Assembly (NCBI GenBank): GCA_949294665.1 | Contig: CASFID010000025.1 | Location: forward strand, 111,771-175,770 | DNA: 64,000 nt | Reading direction: 5' to 3' | DNA from: an uncultured Eubacteriales bacterium | Lineage (GTDB): Bacteria > Bacillota > Clostridia > Lachnospirales > Lachnospiraceae | Part shown: positions 7,198 to 14,907 of the stretch, piece by piece | How positions within the stretch are numbered: the first letter of the stretch is position 1 | How the letters are laid out: each line of letters begins with the position of its first letter | Program-made: the position numbers and the translations under genes | The notes under the pieces: generated by a model | Told to the model about the DNA's origin: nothing | What the model saw: the letters and a program-made list of their open reading frames with translations, nothing else | Database searches by the model: none

Positions 7198-8508
7198 TTG
7201 AAGAGAACGATCAGTGTTATGGTAGGAAAAGGTTCTGTAAATCACAACAGCAGAAAATTTCATGCAAAGAATACAGATCCGGAGCGCAGTCATTTGAACG
7301 TGGAATACTGCAATGAGGATATTAGAGACGTGTATCATGAACTGTTTGAAGAAGCGCGTATCCGTTATAACGCAAAACAAAGAAAAGACCGGCAGGTAAA
7401 AGATTATTATGAAAAGATTGCATCCGGCAAACAGGAAAAGCCATTTCACGAAATCATTTTACAGATCGGAAATAAAGATGATATGGGAGCAAAGACAGAG
7501 GATGGACAGCTTGCGGCGAAGGTACTGGATGATTATATGAAAGATTTTCAGCAGAGAAACCCGACACTCCGGGTGTTCTCGGCTCATCTTCATATGGACG
7601 AAGCAACGCCGCATCTTCATATTGATTTTATTCCGTTTATAACAGAAAGTAAAAGAGCAATGGATACAAGAGTATCTCTGAAGCAGGCGTTAGCGAGGCT
7701 GGGTTTTAAAGGCGGAACGAGATCAAAAACAGAATGGAATCAGTGGGTTGCCTCTGAGAAAGAGCATCTTGCGGCGGTGATGGAACGGTATGGAATCGAG
7801 TGGGAACAGAAAGGCACTCATGAGAAACATCTGTCTGTTTTGGACTTTCAGAAACAGGAACGGGCAAAAGAAGTAGCGGATCTGGAAGAGAGAAAGGCAG
7901 AATTGTTGGAAGAAAATAGTGCTTTTGAGGCGATTAACGGAGCACTTTGTAATCAGTTGGCTCAGGTCAATGAAGAATTGGATTCGTCAGAGGAAGAGCT
8001 GTCACAGTCCCGGCAGGAAGCGGATAAAGCGAAAAAACAGGCAGACAAGTACCAGAAGCGAATCGATGAACTTGCTCCTAAGGTAAAGAATATGGAACGT
8101 CTGGCAGCGGAATTTTCTGCTAATCCGGAAGAGCTTCTTCCTGAGGCTGTAATCGTGGAGACGGGAAAAGCATATCGGGAGAAAAAGGCGAAGCCGCTTG
8201 TGGAAAAGATTGTAAAAGTACTGCGCTCTGTATACTCAGCATTTCTCGATCTTTCCAATCGTTTTGAGCGACTGCAGGAATCATACAGCCGGGAACGCAG
8301 CAGAAATGAGCATCTAAAGGGCAGACTGCAGGAAATGATAGACGAAAATCGGGAACTGCGTGAAACGGAAGAAGATATGGAGTGTGTTAAAGCGGTATTC
8401 GGCTTACAGAAAGTAGATGAAGCAATCAGTCAAGCGAAGCGGAAGGAAAAAATAGAAAGAGAGCGGAAACAGACAATGAAGAAAAAGCATGACCGTGAAG
8501 CGATTTAG
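7198..8508 (+). CDS. MOBV-type relaxase (Mob/Pre family)
   Basis: The 436-residue protein nicks oriT to start conjugative mobilization. Residues ~1-200 form the relaxase domain with the metal-binding motif HLHMDEATPHLH at 130-141 and the upstream HNSRKFHAKN and RYNAKQRKDRQVKDYY stretches typical of MOBV. The C-terminal half (~215-430) is a long coiled coil rich in Glu, Lys and Gln. The TTG at 7198 is preceded by GAGAAAGGA with good spacing; an ATG exists at 7219. It has no fused primase. It needs the conjugation machine of another element. Confidence 0.92.
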   Translation: MKRTISVMVGKGSVNHNSRKFHAKNTDPERSHLNVEYCNEDIRDVYHELFEEARIRYNAKQRKDRQVKDYYEKIASGKQEKPFHEIILQIGNKDDMGAKTEDGQLAAKVLDDYMKDFQQRNPTLRVFSAHLHMDEATPHLHIDFIPFITESKRAMDTRVSLKQALARLGFKGGTRSKTEWNQWVASEKEHLAAVMERYGIEWEQKGTHEKHLSVLDFQKQERAKEVADLEERKAELLEENSAFEAINGALCNQLAQVNEELDSSEEELSQSRQEADKAKKQADKYQKRIDELAPKVKNMERLAAEFSANPEELLPEAVIVETGKAYREKKAKPLVEKIVKVLRSVYSAFLDLSNRFERLQESYSRERSRNEHLKGRLQEMIDENRELRETEEDMECVKAVFGLQKVDEAISQAKRKEKIERERKQTMKKKHDREAI

Positions 8509-8565
8509 CAGGAAGTGGACTGTGTTTACAGCTCTTGTGCATTTACAGTAATACGGTAGAGAAAA

Positions 8566-8630
8566 GCTCCATCATTCAGTTAGAGAGACAGTTTTTAGTG
8601 GTATCTCTAATTGACTGATGGAGCGATTTT
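8566..8630 (+). terminator. Large hairpin after the relaxase gene
   Basis: GCTCCATCATTCAGTTAGAGA (8566-8586, cited only by its ends GCTCCATCA and TTAGAGA) pairs with TCTCTAATTGACTGATGGAG at 8604-8623. It is followed by GATTTTAGTT. It separates the transfer module from the AT-rich cargo. Confidence 0.6.
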
Positions 8631-8700
8631 AGTTAAATACATTGCTGTTTAGTGTTTTCAGCAGTTGTTCTGATCTGTCGGGGAAAATCGACTGAACAGA

Positions 8701-8943
8701 TTACAACAGTCCGTCAAAGAACTCAGATATATTGGCATTGAAGATTTTACTAAGTGCTACGAGTTCGCTGACTTTGATATTCATTCTGTTTGTTTCAAGT
8801 TTTGCATAGGTGCTTTTGGAAATCTCAATTCCCATAAGCTGTAAATGAGCAACAACCTGATCTTGTGTCATATTCGCATTGCGTCTTAGACGTTGGATAT
8901 TATGACCGATATCCATGTCTGGTCTGATTTTCTGCATATTCAT
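8701..8943 (-). CDS. Small XRE-family regulator of the cargo
   Basis: An 80-residue protein made almost only of a Cro/C1 helix-turn-helix (IGHNIQRLRRNANMTQDQVV, then ISKSTYAKLETNRMNIKVSE). It is divergent from the gene at 9051. Between them is a promoter framed by two TTCGTAATA repeats, the likely operators, so it probably controls the cargo operon and perhaps itself. Confidence 0.85.
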   Translation of the reverse strand: MNMQKIRPDMDIGHNIQRLRRNANMTQDQVVAHLQLMGIEISKSTYAKLETNRMNIKVSELVALSKIFNANISEFFDGLL

Positions 8944-8957
8944 ACTACTCCCGATAA

Positions 8958-9018
8958 TTCGTAATAAAGAAATATATCTTGATTGTATGTAGTATCCAGA
9001 TTATAATGTTTCGTAATA
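8958..9018 (+). promoter_or_regulatory. Cargo promoter framed by TTCGTAATA operators
   Basis: A -35 TTGATT (8979-8984) and a -10 TATAAT (9002-9007) are 17 bp apart. TTCGTAATA occurs at 8958-8966 and 9010-9018, a 52-bp (five-turn) interval, placing one copy upstream of the -35 and one at the transcription start. This layout suits repression by the divergent XRE protein. Confidence 0.65.
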
Positions 9019-9050
9019 GCGACATGTTTCGCGATAAGGAAAGGATGGGC

Positions 9051-9380
9051 ATGAAGATGTACATTGATAAGATATTTGAAAGAGCTACGATAAAAGGGAT
9101 TGCAGATTATTTGTTGTTTGGAATTGGACCGGATGAAGATAATCGGAGCTATGAGGAAAGACTGGAAGAGCCGTTCAGGAGATTTGAAAAGGCGGTTGCA
9201 AAATATGATAAGAGTCCGACATCGGAGTTGCTCGATCTGTCAAATGAAGTTACAAGCGAAGTGGCGAGTGTGTATATGGAGATCGGGATGCAGGTGGGGG
9301 TGAAGTTGATGATGGAAATGATGGGGAATATGGAGAAGAAAGTGGAAGTAATAGAGAAAAGTGAAGATGCTATGCTGTAG
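9051..9380 (+). CDS. Hypothetical helical protein, DUF6809-like
   Basis: The 109-residue protein starts at 9051 (MKMYIDKIFERAT), after AAAGGA; 9045 is an alternative. It reads PDEDNRSYEERLEEPFRRFE, then a spacer and an amphipathic C-terminal helix pair ending in VYMEIGMQVGVKLMMEMMG. The arrangement resembles DUF6809 proteins of Firmicutes mobile elements; the function is unknown. It is the first gene after the cargo promoter. Confidence 0.6.
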   Translation: MKMYIDKIFERATIKGIADYLLFGIGPDEDNRSYEERLEEPFRRFEKAVAKYDKSPTSELLDLSNEVTSEVASVYMEIGMQVGVKLMMEMMGNMEKKVEVIEKSEDAML

Positions 9381-9464
9381 ATGCTGAAGGAATTAAGTGA
9401 CTTTATAAAAGTAGGGTGATACAATAGAATAAAAGTTACGTAGATAGGGATTGAGGTGGTAAGT

Positions 9465-9662
9465 GTGAAACATTATAAGATAATATCTAGGATTATGTTG
9501 TTAATCTGTTTATGTGGAATGATAGCAGCAATTGTAAATGCCTTTACGGGTGTTATTAACTCAAACATTTCAATTTTGGGTACTGTAGTATGCATTGTGG
9601 GATTTAGTATTGCAATAATTGCGATTGTAATGTTAGAGAAACAAAGAATGGAAAAAGAGTAG
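9465..9662 (+). CDS. Small two-helix membrane protein
   Basis: GTG at 9465 follows TGAGG by about ten bases and gives 65 residues; a GTG at 9456 is also possible. Two hydrophobic segments (IMLLICLCGMIAAIVNAF and ILGTVVCIVGFSIAIIAIVM) are joined by a short loop and end with a charged tail. The family is not recognised. It lies 20 bases before the lipoprotein gene and is probably co-transcribed with it. Confidence 0.6.
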   Translation: MKHYKIISRIMLLICLCGMIAAIVNAFTGVINSNISILGTVVCIVGFSIAIIAIVMLEKQRMEKE

Positions 9663-9682
9663 AGAGGGGAAAGTGCAACAAA

Positions 9683-10558
9683 ATGAAAAGAAAATTTATA
9701 GCACTTATAGTCTTTATGGCGGGGATAGGCTTAACAGCTTGTCAAAGTGAACAAAGTGAGACAGAGCAAGTGGCGGAACCGGAAGTTGAGAAGTATACTG
9801 TACAAGTTGAAATAGAGTGTGAAGAAAATATATTGTTTAGTCGATATGATGTAAAGATATTGATAGATGATGAAGAACTTGGTACTCTTGAGCATGGCGC
9901 TACAGATACGTATACTGCGGAATTAGTTGAGGGAGAACATACTCTAAAGGCAGAAAAAGAAGATGAGAGCGATGTAGATGGGACGGTAAAGTTTACTGTC
10001 TCGGAAAATACTAACCTTGATTATAAGATCTCTTTATCAAGTGATCAAATTGAAATAGAGGAAATAGAACTAGAGCAAGACACAACACAAAATGAAGATA
10101 AAGTGGATGAGGAAACAGATGTTTCGGAAGATGTAGAAGAAGTAGAGGAAAACCCAGAAGAACCTGAGGAAGAATTATTAAGTGTAAATAATTGTGAGGA
10201 ACTTGCAACATTGCTTGGTTTAAAAGATGAATTTGATCCCAGTATAGCGGAATTTGCTTCAAAATATCAAGGTAGAACTATAGAATTTGATGGAAATGTT
10301 GCTTATGTAAGCCCTCACGAAGGATATAGTACTCGTTTTGACTATTTAATTTATGCCGGAGATTATAGTGAAACAACTGTTTTAGGTCCAAGTTTTCAGT
10401 TTGAGGACGTTAATTATTATGATTTACATCTGGAAGGAGATAATGTCCCTGACACATTTGGAGTAGGGTTAAATATTCATGTTATTGCTGAAATCGAAGA
10501 ATATGATTCGGTATCCGGACTTTTTAAATTAATTCCAGTTGCAATTACAATGAGGTAA
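9683..10558 (+). CDS. Surface lipoprotein with DUF4839-like C-terminus
   Basis: The 291-residue protein begins with a lipoprotein signal (FIALIVFMAGIGLTAC, lipobox LTAC, Cys20), so the mature protein is anchored outside the membrane. A PEGA-like beta domain follows (~35-115, with DVKILIDDEELGTLEHGA), then a very acidic linker (~120-160) and a C-terminal domain (~165-291) containing ASKYQGRTIEFDGNVAY and FDYLIYAGDYSETT, which matches DUF4839. The ligand is unknown. It stands just before the receiver/kinase pair and could be its extracellular partner, although no transmembrane link is present. Confidence 0.78.
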   Translation: MKRKFIALIVFMAGIGLTACQSEQSETEQVAEPEVEKYTVQVEIECEENILFSRYDVKILIDDEELGTLEHGATDTYTAELVEGEHTLKAEKEDESDVDGTVKFTVSENTNLDYKISLSSDQIEIEEIELEQDTTQNEDKVDEETDVSEDVEEVEENPEEPEEELLSVNNCEELATLLGLKDEFDPSIAEFASKYQGRTIEFDGNVAYVSPHEGYSTRFDYLIYAGDYSETTVLGPSFQFEDVNYYDLHLEGDNVPDTFGVGLNIHVIAEIEEYDSVSGLFKLIPVAITMR

Positions 10559-10634
10559 TAAGTTTAAACAATGAATGTAACAACAAAAATTCTGAAAGAA
10601 AAGAGTGCAATTATATTTTGAACGAGGAGAAAAA

Positions 10635-11339
10635 ATGTTTATATTAAAAAAGAATGCAGAAAAATATGTTTATACAAATTTAAAAACAATAGCATCGATA
10701 GAAGAACAGAGAATAGATTTGAAAATAAAAATACCAAGAGAAACAATAAAGATTTGTGTTATCGATGATGAAGGCTTTGATATTAATATGCTGTATGATC
10801 TGGGGTATAAAAATATTCGGAAAAAAATACAATTTGAAAGTATGGATGAATACCAAGATTATGATATAATATTATGTGATGTAGAAGGAATTGGTATTAA
10901 TGTAGATAAAGAAAAGCAAGGTTTGGCAGTGGCAGAACAGATAAAAAATGTCTATCCAGAAAAAATTGTCTTGCTGTATTCGGGGAAAAATATTGAAAGT
11001 TTTGGGGAAATGCCCAAGATTATAGACGGATATTTAAGAAAACAAGCTTCAATGAGCGATTTGGCTAAAAGTTTAGATGAATATTATAAAAAATCAATTA
11101 ATCCAATTAATGTTTGGAAAAAAACTAGAGATGAGATGTTAAATAATAATATCTCCACAAAAACAATTGCATTTCTTGAAGATAGATATTGCAGATCGCT
11201 GCTTGAAAGGAAAGAGTATTTATACAATAATGAAGATTTAAATGATACTGATATATTTTCAACAGAGAATATTTGTAAGTATATTGAAATCTTAGCAAAA
11301 GTAGTAGAAGTTGTGGGGAGATTATCTTCAGATGTTTAA
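10635..11339 (+). CDS. Receiver-domain protein without DNA-binding output
   Basis: The ATG at 10635 follows GAGGAG and gives 234 residues. A receiver domain spans ~38-150 with the acidic pair Asp44-Asp45 (CVIDDEG), acceptor Asp82 (ILCDVEG), Ser116 (LLYSGK) and Lys136 (GYLRK), so the phosphorylation site looks intact. The last ~80 residues are helical and contain no recognisable helix-turn-helix or enzymatic motif. The stop overlaps the start of the kinase gene by 8 bases, so the two are translationally coupled. It may signal by protein contact rather than by binding DNA. Confidence 0.8.
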   Translation: MFILKKNAEKYVYTNLKTIASIEEQRIDLKIKIPRETIKICVIDDEGFDINMLYDLGYKNIRKKIQFESMDEYQDYDIILCDVEGIGINVDKEKQGLAVAEQIKNVYPEKIVLLYSGKNIESFGEMPKIIDGYLRKQASMSDLAKSLDEYYKKSINPINVWKKTRDEMLNNNISTKTIAFLEDRYCRSLLERKEYLYNNEDLNDTDIFSTENICKYIEILAKVVEVVGRLSSDV

Positions 11340-12369
11340 TCAATATTCAATAGAAAAAAAAGAGCTGATAGTATCAACGGAAATACCATATTTTTGTGAA
11401 AAATACTATTACGATAATAATAAAAAATGTAGAAAATACTATGAGGAACTTAGTAAAGAGGAGCATTCAGATGGTCTATATCAATGTCCATATGGATTCA
11501 GTTGTTATAAGTGTAATGGGAAAATATATAGTTGTTTAATTGTACTAGGACATTCTGATTTTTCAAAAGTAAATATACATTTGAAAACTTATAAACAAAC
11601 TTTAAAAGATTTTACAAATTATACGATAAGTCAATTGCGGACAATAATAGGACATACTGAAGTATTAGAACATAAACAAAAAATATTACGTTTAACAATA
11701 CATGATTTGAAAAATGCTACAAAACATTTTATGGATTTGGCGGAAAATGTAAAAGAGAATGCGGATTTGGCAAAAAAGCTTGAAGAAGATGATGAATTGT
11801 TTTCTGCAATTGAAGGATACAGTTTAATACAATATCGGTTGGAGTATCATGACCAATTGTTAAATAATAACGCTGTTTATGGAAATGAAAAACGACATAT
11901 AAATTTTCATAAAATGATAATGAAATTATCAAAATTATTGCAATATAGAGGGATGAAGAAGGACGTTTCTATTGAATTTCATGGATATACTAATAATTAT
12001 TTTTGGTGTAGTCGTGATATGTATTTAGCTAGTTTTATTTTTATTGAGAATGCAATAAAGTATGCAGAACAATTTACAAAAATTGATATTTTTTTTGATG
12101 ATAAGGATCGCAATACAACAGAAGTTAGAATAGCAAATATTTGTAAAAATATTTCAGAAGATGAAATGAAAAAAATATATAAGGACGGTTTTCGCGGAGA
12201 ACAAGCTCAGACTACTTCAAAGGGGAGCGGACTAGGTCTTGGATTGGCAAAAAAAATATGTGATAGATCGGGGGTGCAACTGACAACAACATTTCAAGAA
12301 AAAGATTTTAAAGTGGGAGAATTTGTTGTAGAGTTGAAGATTCAGAGAGATATAGTTGAAAAAATATAG
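11332..12369 (+). CDS. Cytosolic Cys-rich histidine kinase
   Basis: The 345-residue protein has no transmembrane segment. The N-terminus holds six cysteines (22, 33, 52, 58, 61, 68) around QCPYGFSCYKCNGKIYSC, suggesting a bound metal or redox sensor. A dimerisation helix carries the likely phospho-acceptor His124 (TIHDLKN). A GHKL ATPase domain follows with the N box FIENAIKYAE and the G boxes GSGLGLGLAKKIC. It is coupled to the receiver gene. A start at 11332 rather than GTG 11311 is preferred. The combination of Cys-rich sensor and intact kinase is not one I can name. Confidence 0.85.
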   Translation: MFNQYSIEKKELIVSTEIPYFCEKYYYDNNKKCRKYYEELSKEEHSDGLYQCPYGFSCYKCNGKIYSCLIVLGHSDFSKVNIHLKTYKQTLKDFTNYTISQLRTIIGHTEVLEHKQKILRLTIHDLKNATKHFMDLAENVKENADLAKKLEEDDELFSAIEGYSLIQYRLEYHDQLLNNNAVYGNEKRHINFHKMIMKLSKLLQYRGMKKDVSIEFHGYTNNYFWCSRDMYLASFIFIENAIKYAEQFTKIDIFFDDKDRNTTEVRIANICKNISEDEMKKIYKDGFRGEQAQTTSKGSGLGLGLAKKICDRSGVQLTTTFQEKDFKVGEFVVELKIQRDIVEKI

Positions 12370-12397
12370 TTGTGTATTTTGTAATAAGAAGTTCATT

Positions 12398-12414
12398 GGC
12401 AACATTTTGGCAAC
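12398..12414 (+). repeat. Right pair of integrase arm-type sites
   Basis: GGCAAC at 12398-12403 and 12409-12414, with the same 11-bp period and orientation as the left pair. Just inside lies AGAAAATCAGTAA, which matches the complement of TTACTGATTTTC at 2809-2820 in the left end. Confidence 0.6.
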
Positions 12415-12477
12415 AGAAAATCAGTAAAGCAAAATAACTGATGTAATTGAAGCAAATACCGGCATGAATTCGCACAA

Positions 12478-12498
12478 AACTTAAACAAATATAGTTAA
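12478..12498. promoter_or_regulatory. Third operator-like copy at the right end
   Basis: The 21 bases starting AACTTAAACAAATATAG match 3623-3643 at 20 positions. The copy lies 20 bases from attR and far from any gene start, so it may bind the repressor or excisionase during recombination rather than control transcription. Confidence 0.5.
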
Positions 12499-12517
12499 TA
12501 ACATCAAAGGACACGCC

Positions 12518-12529
12518 GAGTTCGAATAG
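12518..12529 (+). repeat. attR with displaced guaA tail
   Basis: GAGTTCGAATAG reads Glu-Phe-Glu-stop, the original guaA ending, and shares GAGTTCGA with 2670-2677. It is followed after about 70 bases by an intrinsic terminator that would have served guaA before insertion. Confidence 0.78.
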
Positions 12530-12600
12530 TGCCCGCTACTTCACGCAAATACTGACCATTCTCCAAGATAAAATGGGCATTTCAAATATAATTTATATGG

Positions 12601-12645
12601 GTCTTAGAATTTTGGCAATACGCCTGAATTCTAAGACTTTTTTCT
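12601..12645 (+). terminator. Intrinsic terminator, probably the original guaA terminator
   Basis: GTCTTAGAATT (12601-12611) pairs with AATTCTAAGAC (12627-12637), followed by TTTTTTC. It lies just past the displaced guaA tail. Confidence 0.8.
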
Positions 12646-12769
12646 TTCCTCAAACCATACTCTTATTCTCCTATTTACTATCTTAATAAGTTTTATTATG
12701 ATGAGTATAGCAGGAGGGGGAAGCAGCAGGGCAGTTAATACGGAAATTCATCTCAGGGAGGATAAGTGC

Positions 12770-13240
12770 ATGAAGTTATTATTCAAACAAAGATTTTTTT
12801 CATGGCTGGACAGCTATGATATTTATGACGAATATGAAAATACGGTTTATGAGGTAAAAGGTCAGCTGGCATGGGGACATTGCCTCAAGATATTCGATTC
12901 CCTTGGACGTGAACTGGGAATGGTGAAGGAATGTGTGCTTACATTTCTTCCGAAGTTTGAGGTGTATGAAGGCAGTCAGATGATCGGATCTATCAGCAAG
13001 GAGCTTACTTTTCTGAAGCCACGTTATAATATCGATTTTAACGGATGGCATATCGAAGGGGATTGGACAGAGTGGAATTATTCTATTATGGATGGCGCAG
13101 GGAGAACCGTTGCAGTCGTATCGAAAGAGCTATTCCATATGACAGATACTTATGTTTTGAATATTGCGAATCCGAAAGACGCGCTGCATGTGTTGATGTT
13201 TACGCTGGCGGTCGACGCGGAAAAATGCTCCAGGCAGTAA
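12770..13240 (+). CDS. LURP-one-related (DUF567) protein
   Basis: The ATG at 12770 is chosen because AGGGAGG precedes it, giving 156 residues. The sequence has the repeated beta pattern of Tubby-like/LURP-one proteins: MKLLFKQRFFSWLDSYDIYD, VYEVKGQLAWGHCLKIFDSL, IGSISKELTFLKPRYNIDFN and a matching third unit. The family is widespread in Firmicutes and its biochemical role is not settled; phospholipid or membrane binding has been proposed from the fold. It is a stand-alone cytosolic protein. Confidence 0.82.
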   Translation: MKLLFKQRFFSWLDSYDIYDEYENTVYEVKGQLAWGHCLKIFDSLGRELGMVKECVLTFLPKFEVYEGSQMIGSISKELTFLKPRYNIDFNGWHIEGDWTEWNYSIMDGAGRTVAVVSKELFHMTDTYVLNIANPKDALHVLMFTLAVDAEKCSRQ

Positions 13241-13287
13241 GAAAGAAGAGAATATGACTGCCGGATCTGGCGAAAAGGAGAATTGGA

Positions 13288-13842
13288 ATGATCGAAGTAG
13301 AAGTAAAGCTGCCGGTTGCAGATCTTAATTTAATCAAGGGAAAGCTTCTGCAGGCAGGATTTAAAGAAACTTCATTTATTGAAGAACGCGATACATATTT
13401 TGACAATCAGCGGGGAGATATAAGAGCGAATGGCGAGGCCCTGCGGGTGCGTGAAACAAAAGATCATCTGACGGGAAAGAGCTGGGCGCAGATTAATTTC
13501 AAAGGGAAGAAGCTGGATGCCCGGACGATGACCCGGGAGGAACTGGAAACCGGTGTGGAGAACGGGGCGGTCTGCAGAAAGATTCTGCAGGCGATCGGGT
13601 ATATGCCGGCAGAACCAGAAGTGATCAAGGACAGGACGATGCTTCAGAAAGAGTCCGTAACCGCCTGTCTGGACAAGGTACACGGCCTGGGAGGATTTCT
13701 GGAACTGGAGATCCTGGCTGACAGCGAAGAAAAGAAAGATGCCGCGCTTGGAAAGATAGAAGACATTCTGAACAGTCTCGGATATCAGATTTCAAATACT
13801 GTGAGAATGTCTTATCTGTCCATGCTGCAAGACAGAAAATAG
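13288..13842 (+). CDS. CYTH-domain protein (class IV adenylate cyclase-like)
   Basis: The 184-residue protein opens with MIEVEVKLPV, the E-x-E-x-K signature of the CYTH tunnel fold. Further charged strands lie at RDTYFDN, EALRVRETKD, INFKGKK and ACLDKVHGLGGFLELEILAD. Members hydrolyse triphosphates (thiamine triphosphate, inorganic triphosphate) or cyclise ATP. The FLELE ending and the length fit the CyaB-like group, but a phosphatase role is equally possible. It begins 47 bases after the LURP-one-like gene with AAAGGAG before the ATG. Confidence 0.85.
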   Translation: MIEVEVKLPVADLNLIKGKLLQAGFKETSFIEERDTYFDNQRGDIRANGEALRVRETKDHLTGKSWAQINFKGKKLDARTMTREELETGVENGAVCRKILQAIGYMPAEPEVIKDRTMLQKESVTACLDKVHGLGGFLELEILADSEEKKDAALGKIEDILNSLGYQISNTVRMSYLSMLQDRK

Positions 13843-13901
13843 GCGAGGCTTACGATCATTAAGATTGATAAACTAAAAGAAAGACAGGAGGAAAATATAA
13901 A

Positions 13902-14240
13902 ATGCAGGAAATGATGAAAGAGAAGGAAGAGAGACATAAGATGAAAGTATACGGATCTAAGATTTGTGTGGACTGCAGAAATTATCTGGCGATCCAGAAG
14001 GCGAGGGGATTTGACTGTGATTTCATCGAGATCACAGAGGACACCGGCAAACTCAAGGAATTTCTGCGTTTAAGAGATACAGATCCTGTTTTTGATCCGG
14101 TAAAAGAGCATAGCGGGATTGGAATCCCTTGTTTTGTAAATGAAGATGGGCGCAGGACGTTTGATATCAATGAGGCATTATCCTGGATCGGACAGGAGCC
14201 GGTGAAGGACAGCGAAATGAAACTGCTGGAACAGGATTAA
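13902..14240 (+). CDS. Glutaredoxin-related protein
   Basis: The 112-residue protein contains MKVYGSKICVDCRNYLAIQK, a thioredoxin-fold start with the C-x-x-C pair CVDC, and a cis-Pro region GIGIPCFVNEDG. It should act as a small thiol-disulphide protein. AGGAGG at 13887-13892 supports the ATG at 13902; a start at 13941 would remove the charged N-terminal extension and match most relatives better. The gene is monocistronic as far as can be seen. Confidence 0.78.
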   Translation: MQEMMKEKEERHKMKVYGSKICVDCRNYLAIQKARGFDCDFIEITEDTGKLKEFLRLRDTDPVFDPVKEHSGIGIPCFVNEDGRRTFDINEALSWIGQEPVKDSEMKLLEQD

Positions 14241-14429
14241 GTATTTTGGAAAGATCTGTCGAGGAATTTAGTATTTGACTTGGATCCGGGCGAAAATGAA
14301 ATTGACCGGATCGATAATGACGGATATCGTAAATCCTGCCGGTTTGTGCTAGAATAGAAGAAAATGTAACAGCTTATCCCTGCGCGGCTGAACTGTTGCT
14401 GAGAAATTACAGGAAGGAAGGTATTATCA

Positions 14430-14792
14430 ATGAAAAAAGAAGTAATGGATTATGTAGTAGGGAAAACACATGAGCTGATGGCGGCTCCGTCCTGCAGCAA
14501 AGAAGCGAAGGATGCGGCTCAGGCATGGCTTGATGCTGTCGGAACAGAGAGAGAAGCGGAAGAGACGAAGAAATATATCGAAGAGCTGGAAGCTGATATC
14601 ATGCCGGTGGACAACCTGATCGCATTTGCAGAATCAGAGATGGGTGCGAAGGTATTCGGCGGAGCTGAAGCTGCGAAAGGTGTTGCGGAGCACGGGAAAG
14701 CGATCAAGGCAGCAGGGGCAAAATACTGCGACTGCCCGGCGTGCGCGGCTGTAGAAGCGATCCTGGAGAAAAAAGATGAGATGATGGAATAG
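14430..14792 (+). CDS. Small Cys-containing protein often labelled Hsp90-like
   Basis: The 120-residue helical protein has a C-terminal cysteine motif, KYCDCPACAAVEAILEKK, and one further Cys near residue 22. Similar small proteins in Clostridia are annotated as heat-shock protein Hsp90, yet no GHKL ATPase or other Hsp90 domain is present, so the name should not be trusted. The C-x-C-x-x-C cluster suggests metal binding. GGAAGG precedes the ATG. A GC-rich inverted repeat (AGCGGCGG... with ACCGCCGCT, about 14838-14893) follows the gene. Confidence 0.75.
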   Translation: MKKEVMDYVVGKTHELMAAPSCSKEAKDAAQAWLDAVGTEREAEETKKYIEELEADIMPVDNLIAFAESEMGAKVFGGAEAAKGVAEHGKAIKAAGAKYCDCPACAAVEAILEKKDEMME

Positions 14793-14907
14793 CGCGGGCA
14801 TTCCAGGGAAAAGAGACAGTCTTTACAGCAAAGATAAAGCGGCGGCGGTTCAGAATGTGCTGAAACGGCAGAGATACATAGTATGACCGCCGCTGACGGG
14901 AAAGGAG

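Larger units (their letters stand above)
2670..12525. mobile_element. Integrative mobilizable element in the 3' end of guaA
   Basis: The segment between two copies of GAGTTCGA carries a repressor, an excisionase-like gene, a tyrosine integrase, mobilization genes, a RepA-like helicase and cargo. It has a relaxase but no type IV secretion genes, so it should be mobilized by a helper rather than self-transmissible. guaA 3' ends are a known target of tyrosine integrases in Firmicutes. The cargo half (about 8.7-12.4 kb) is markedly more AT-rich than the transfer half, pointing to a mosaic origin. Confidence 0.88.
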
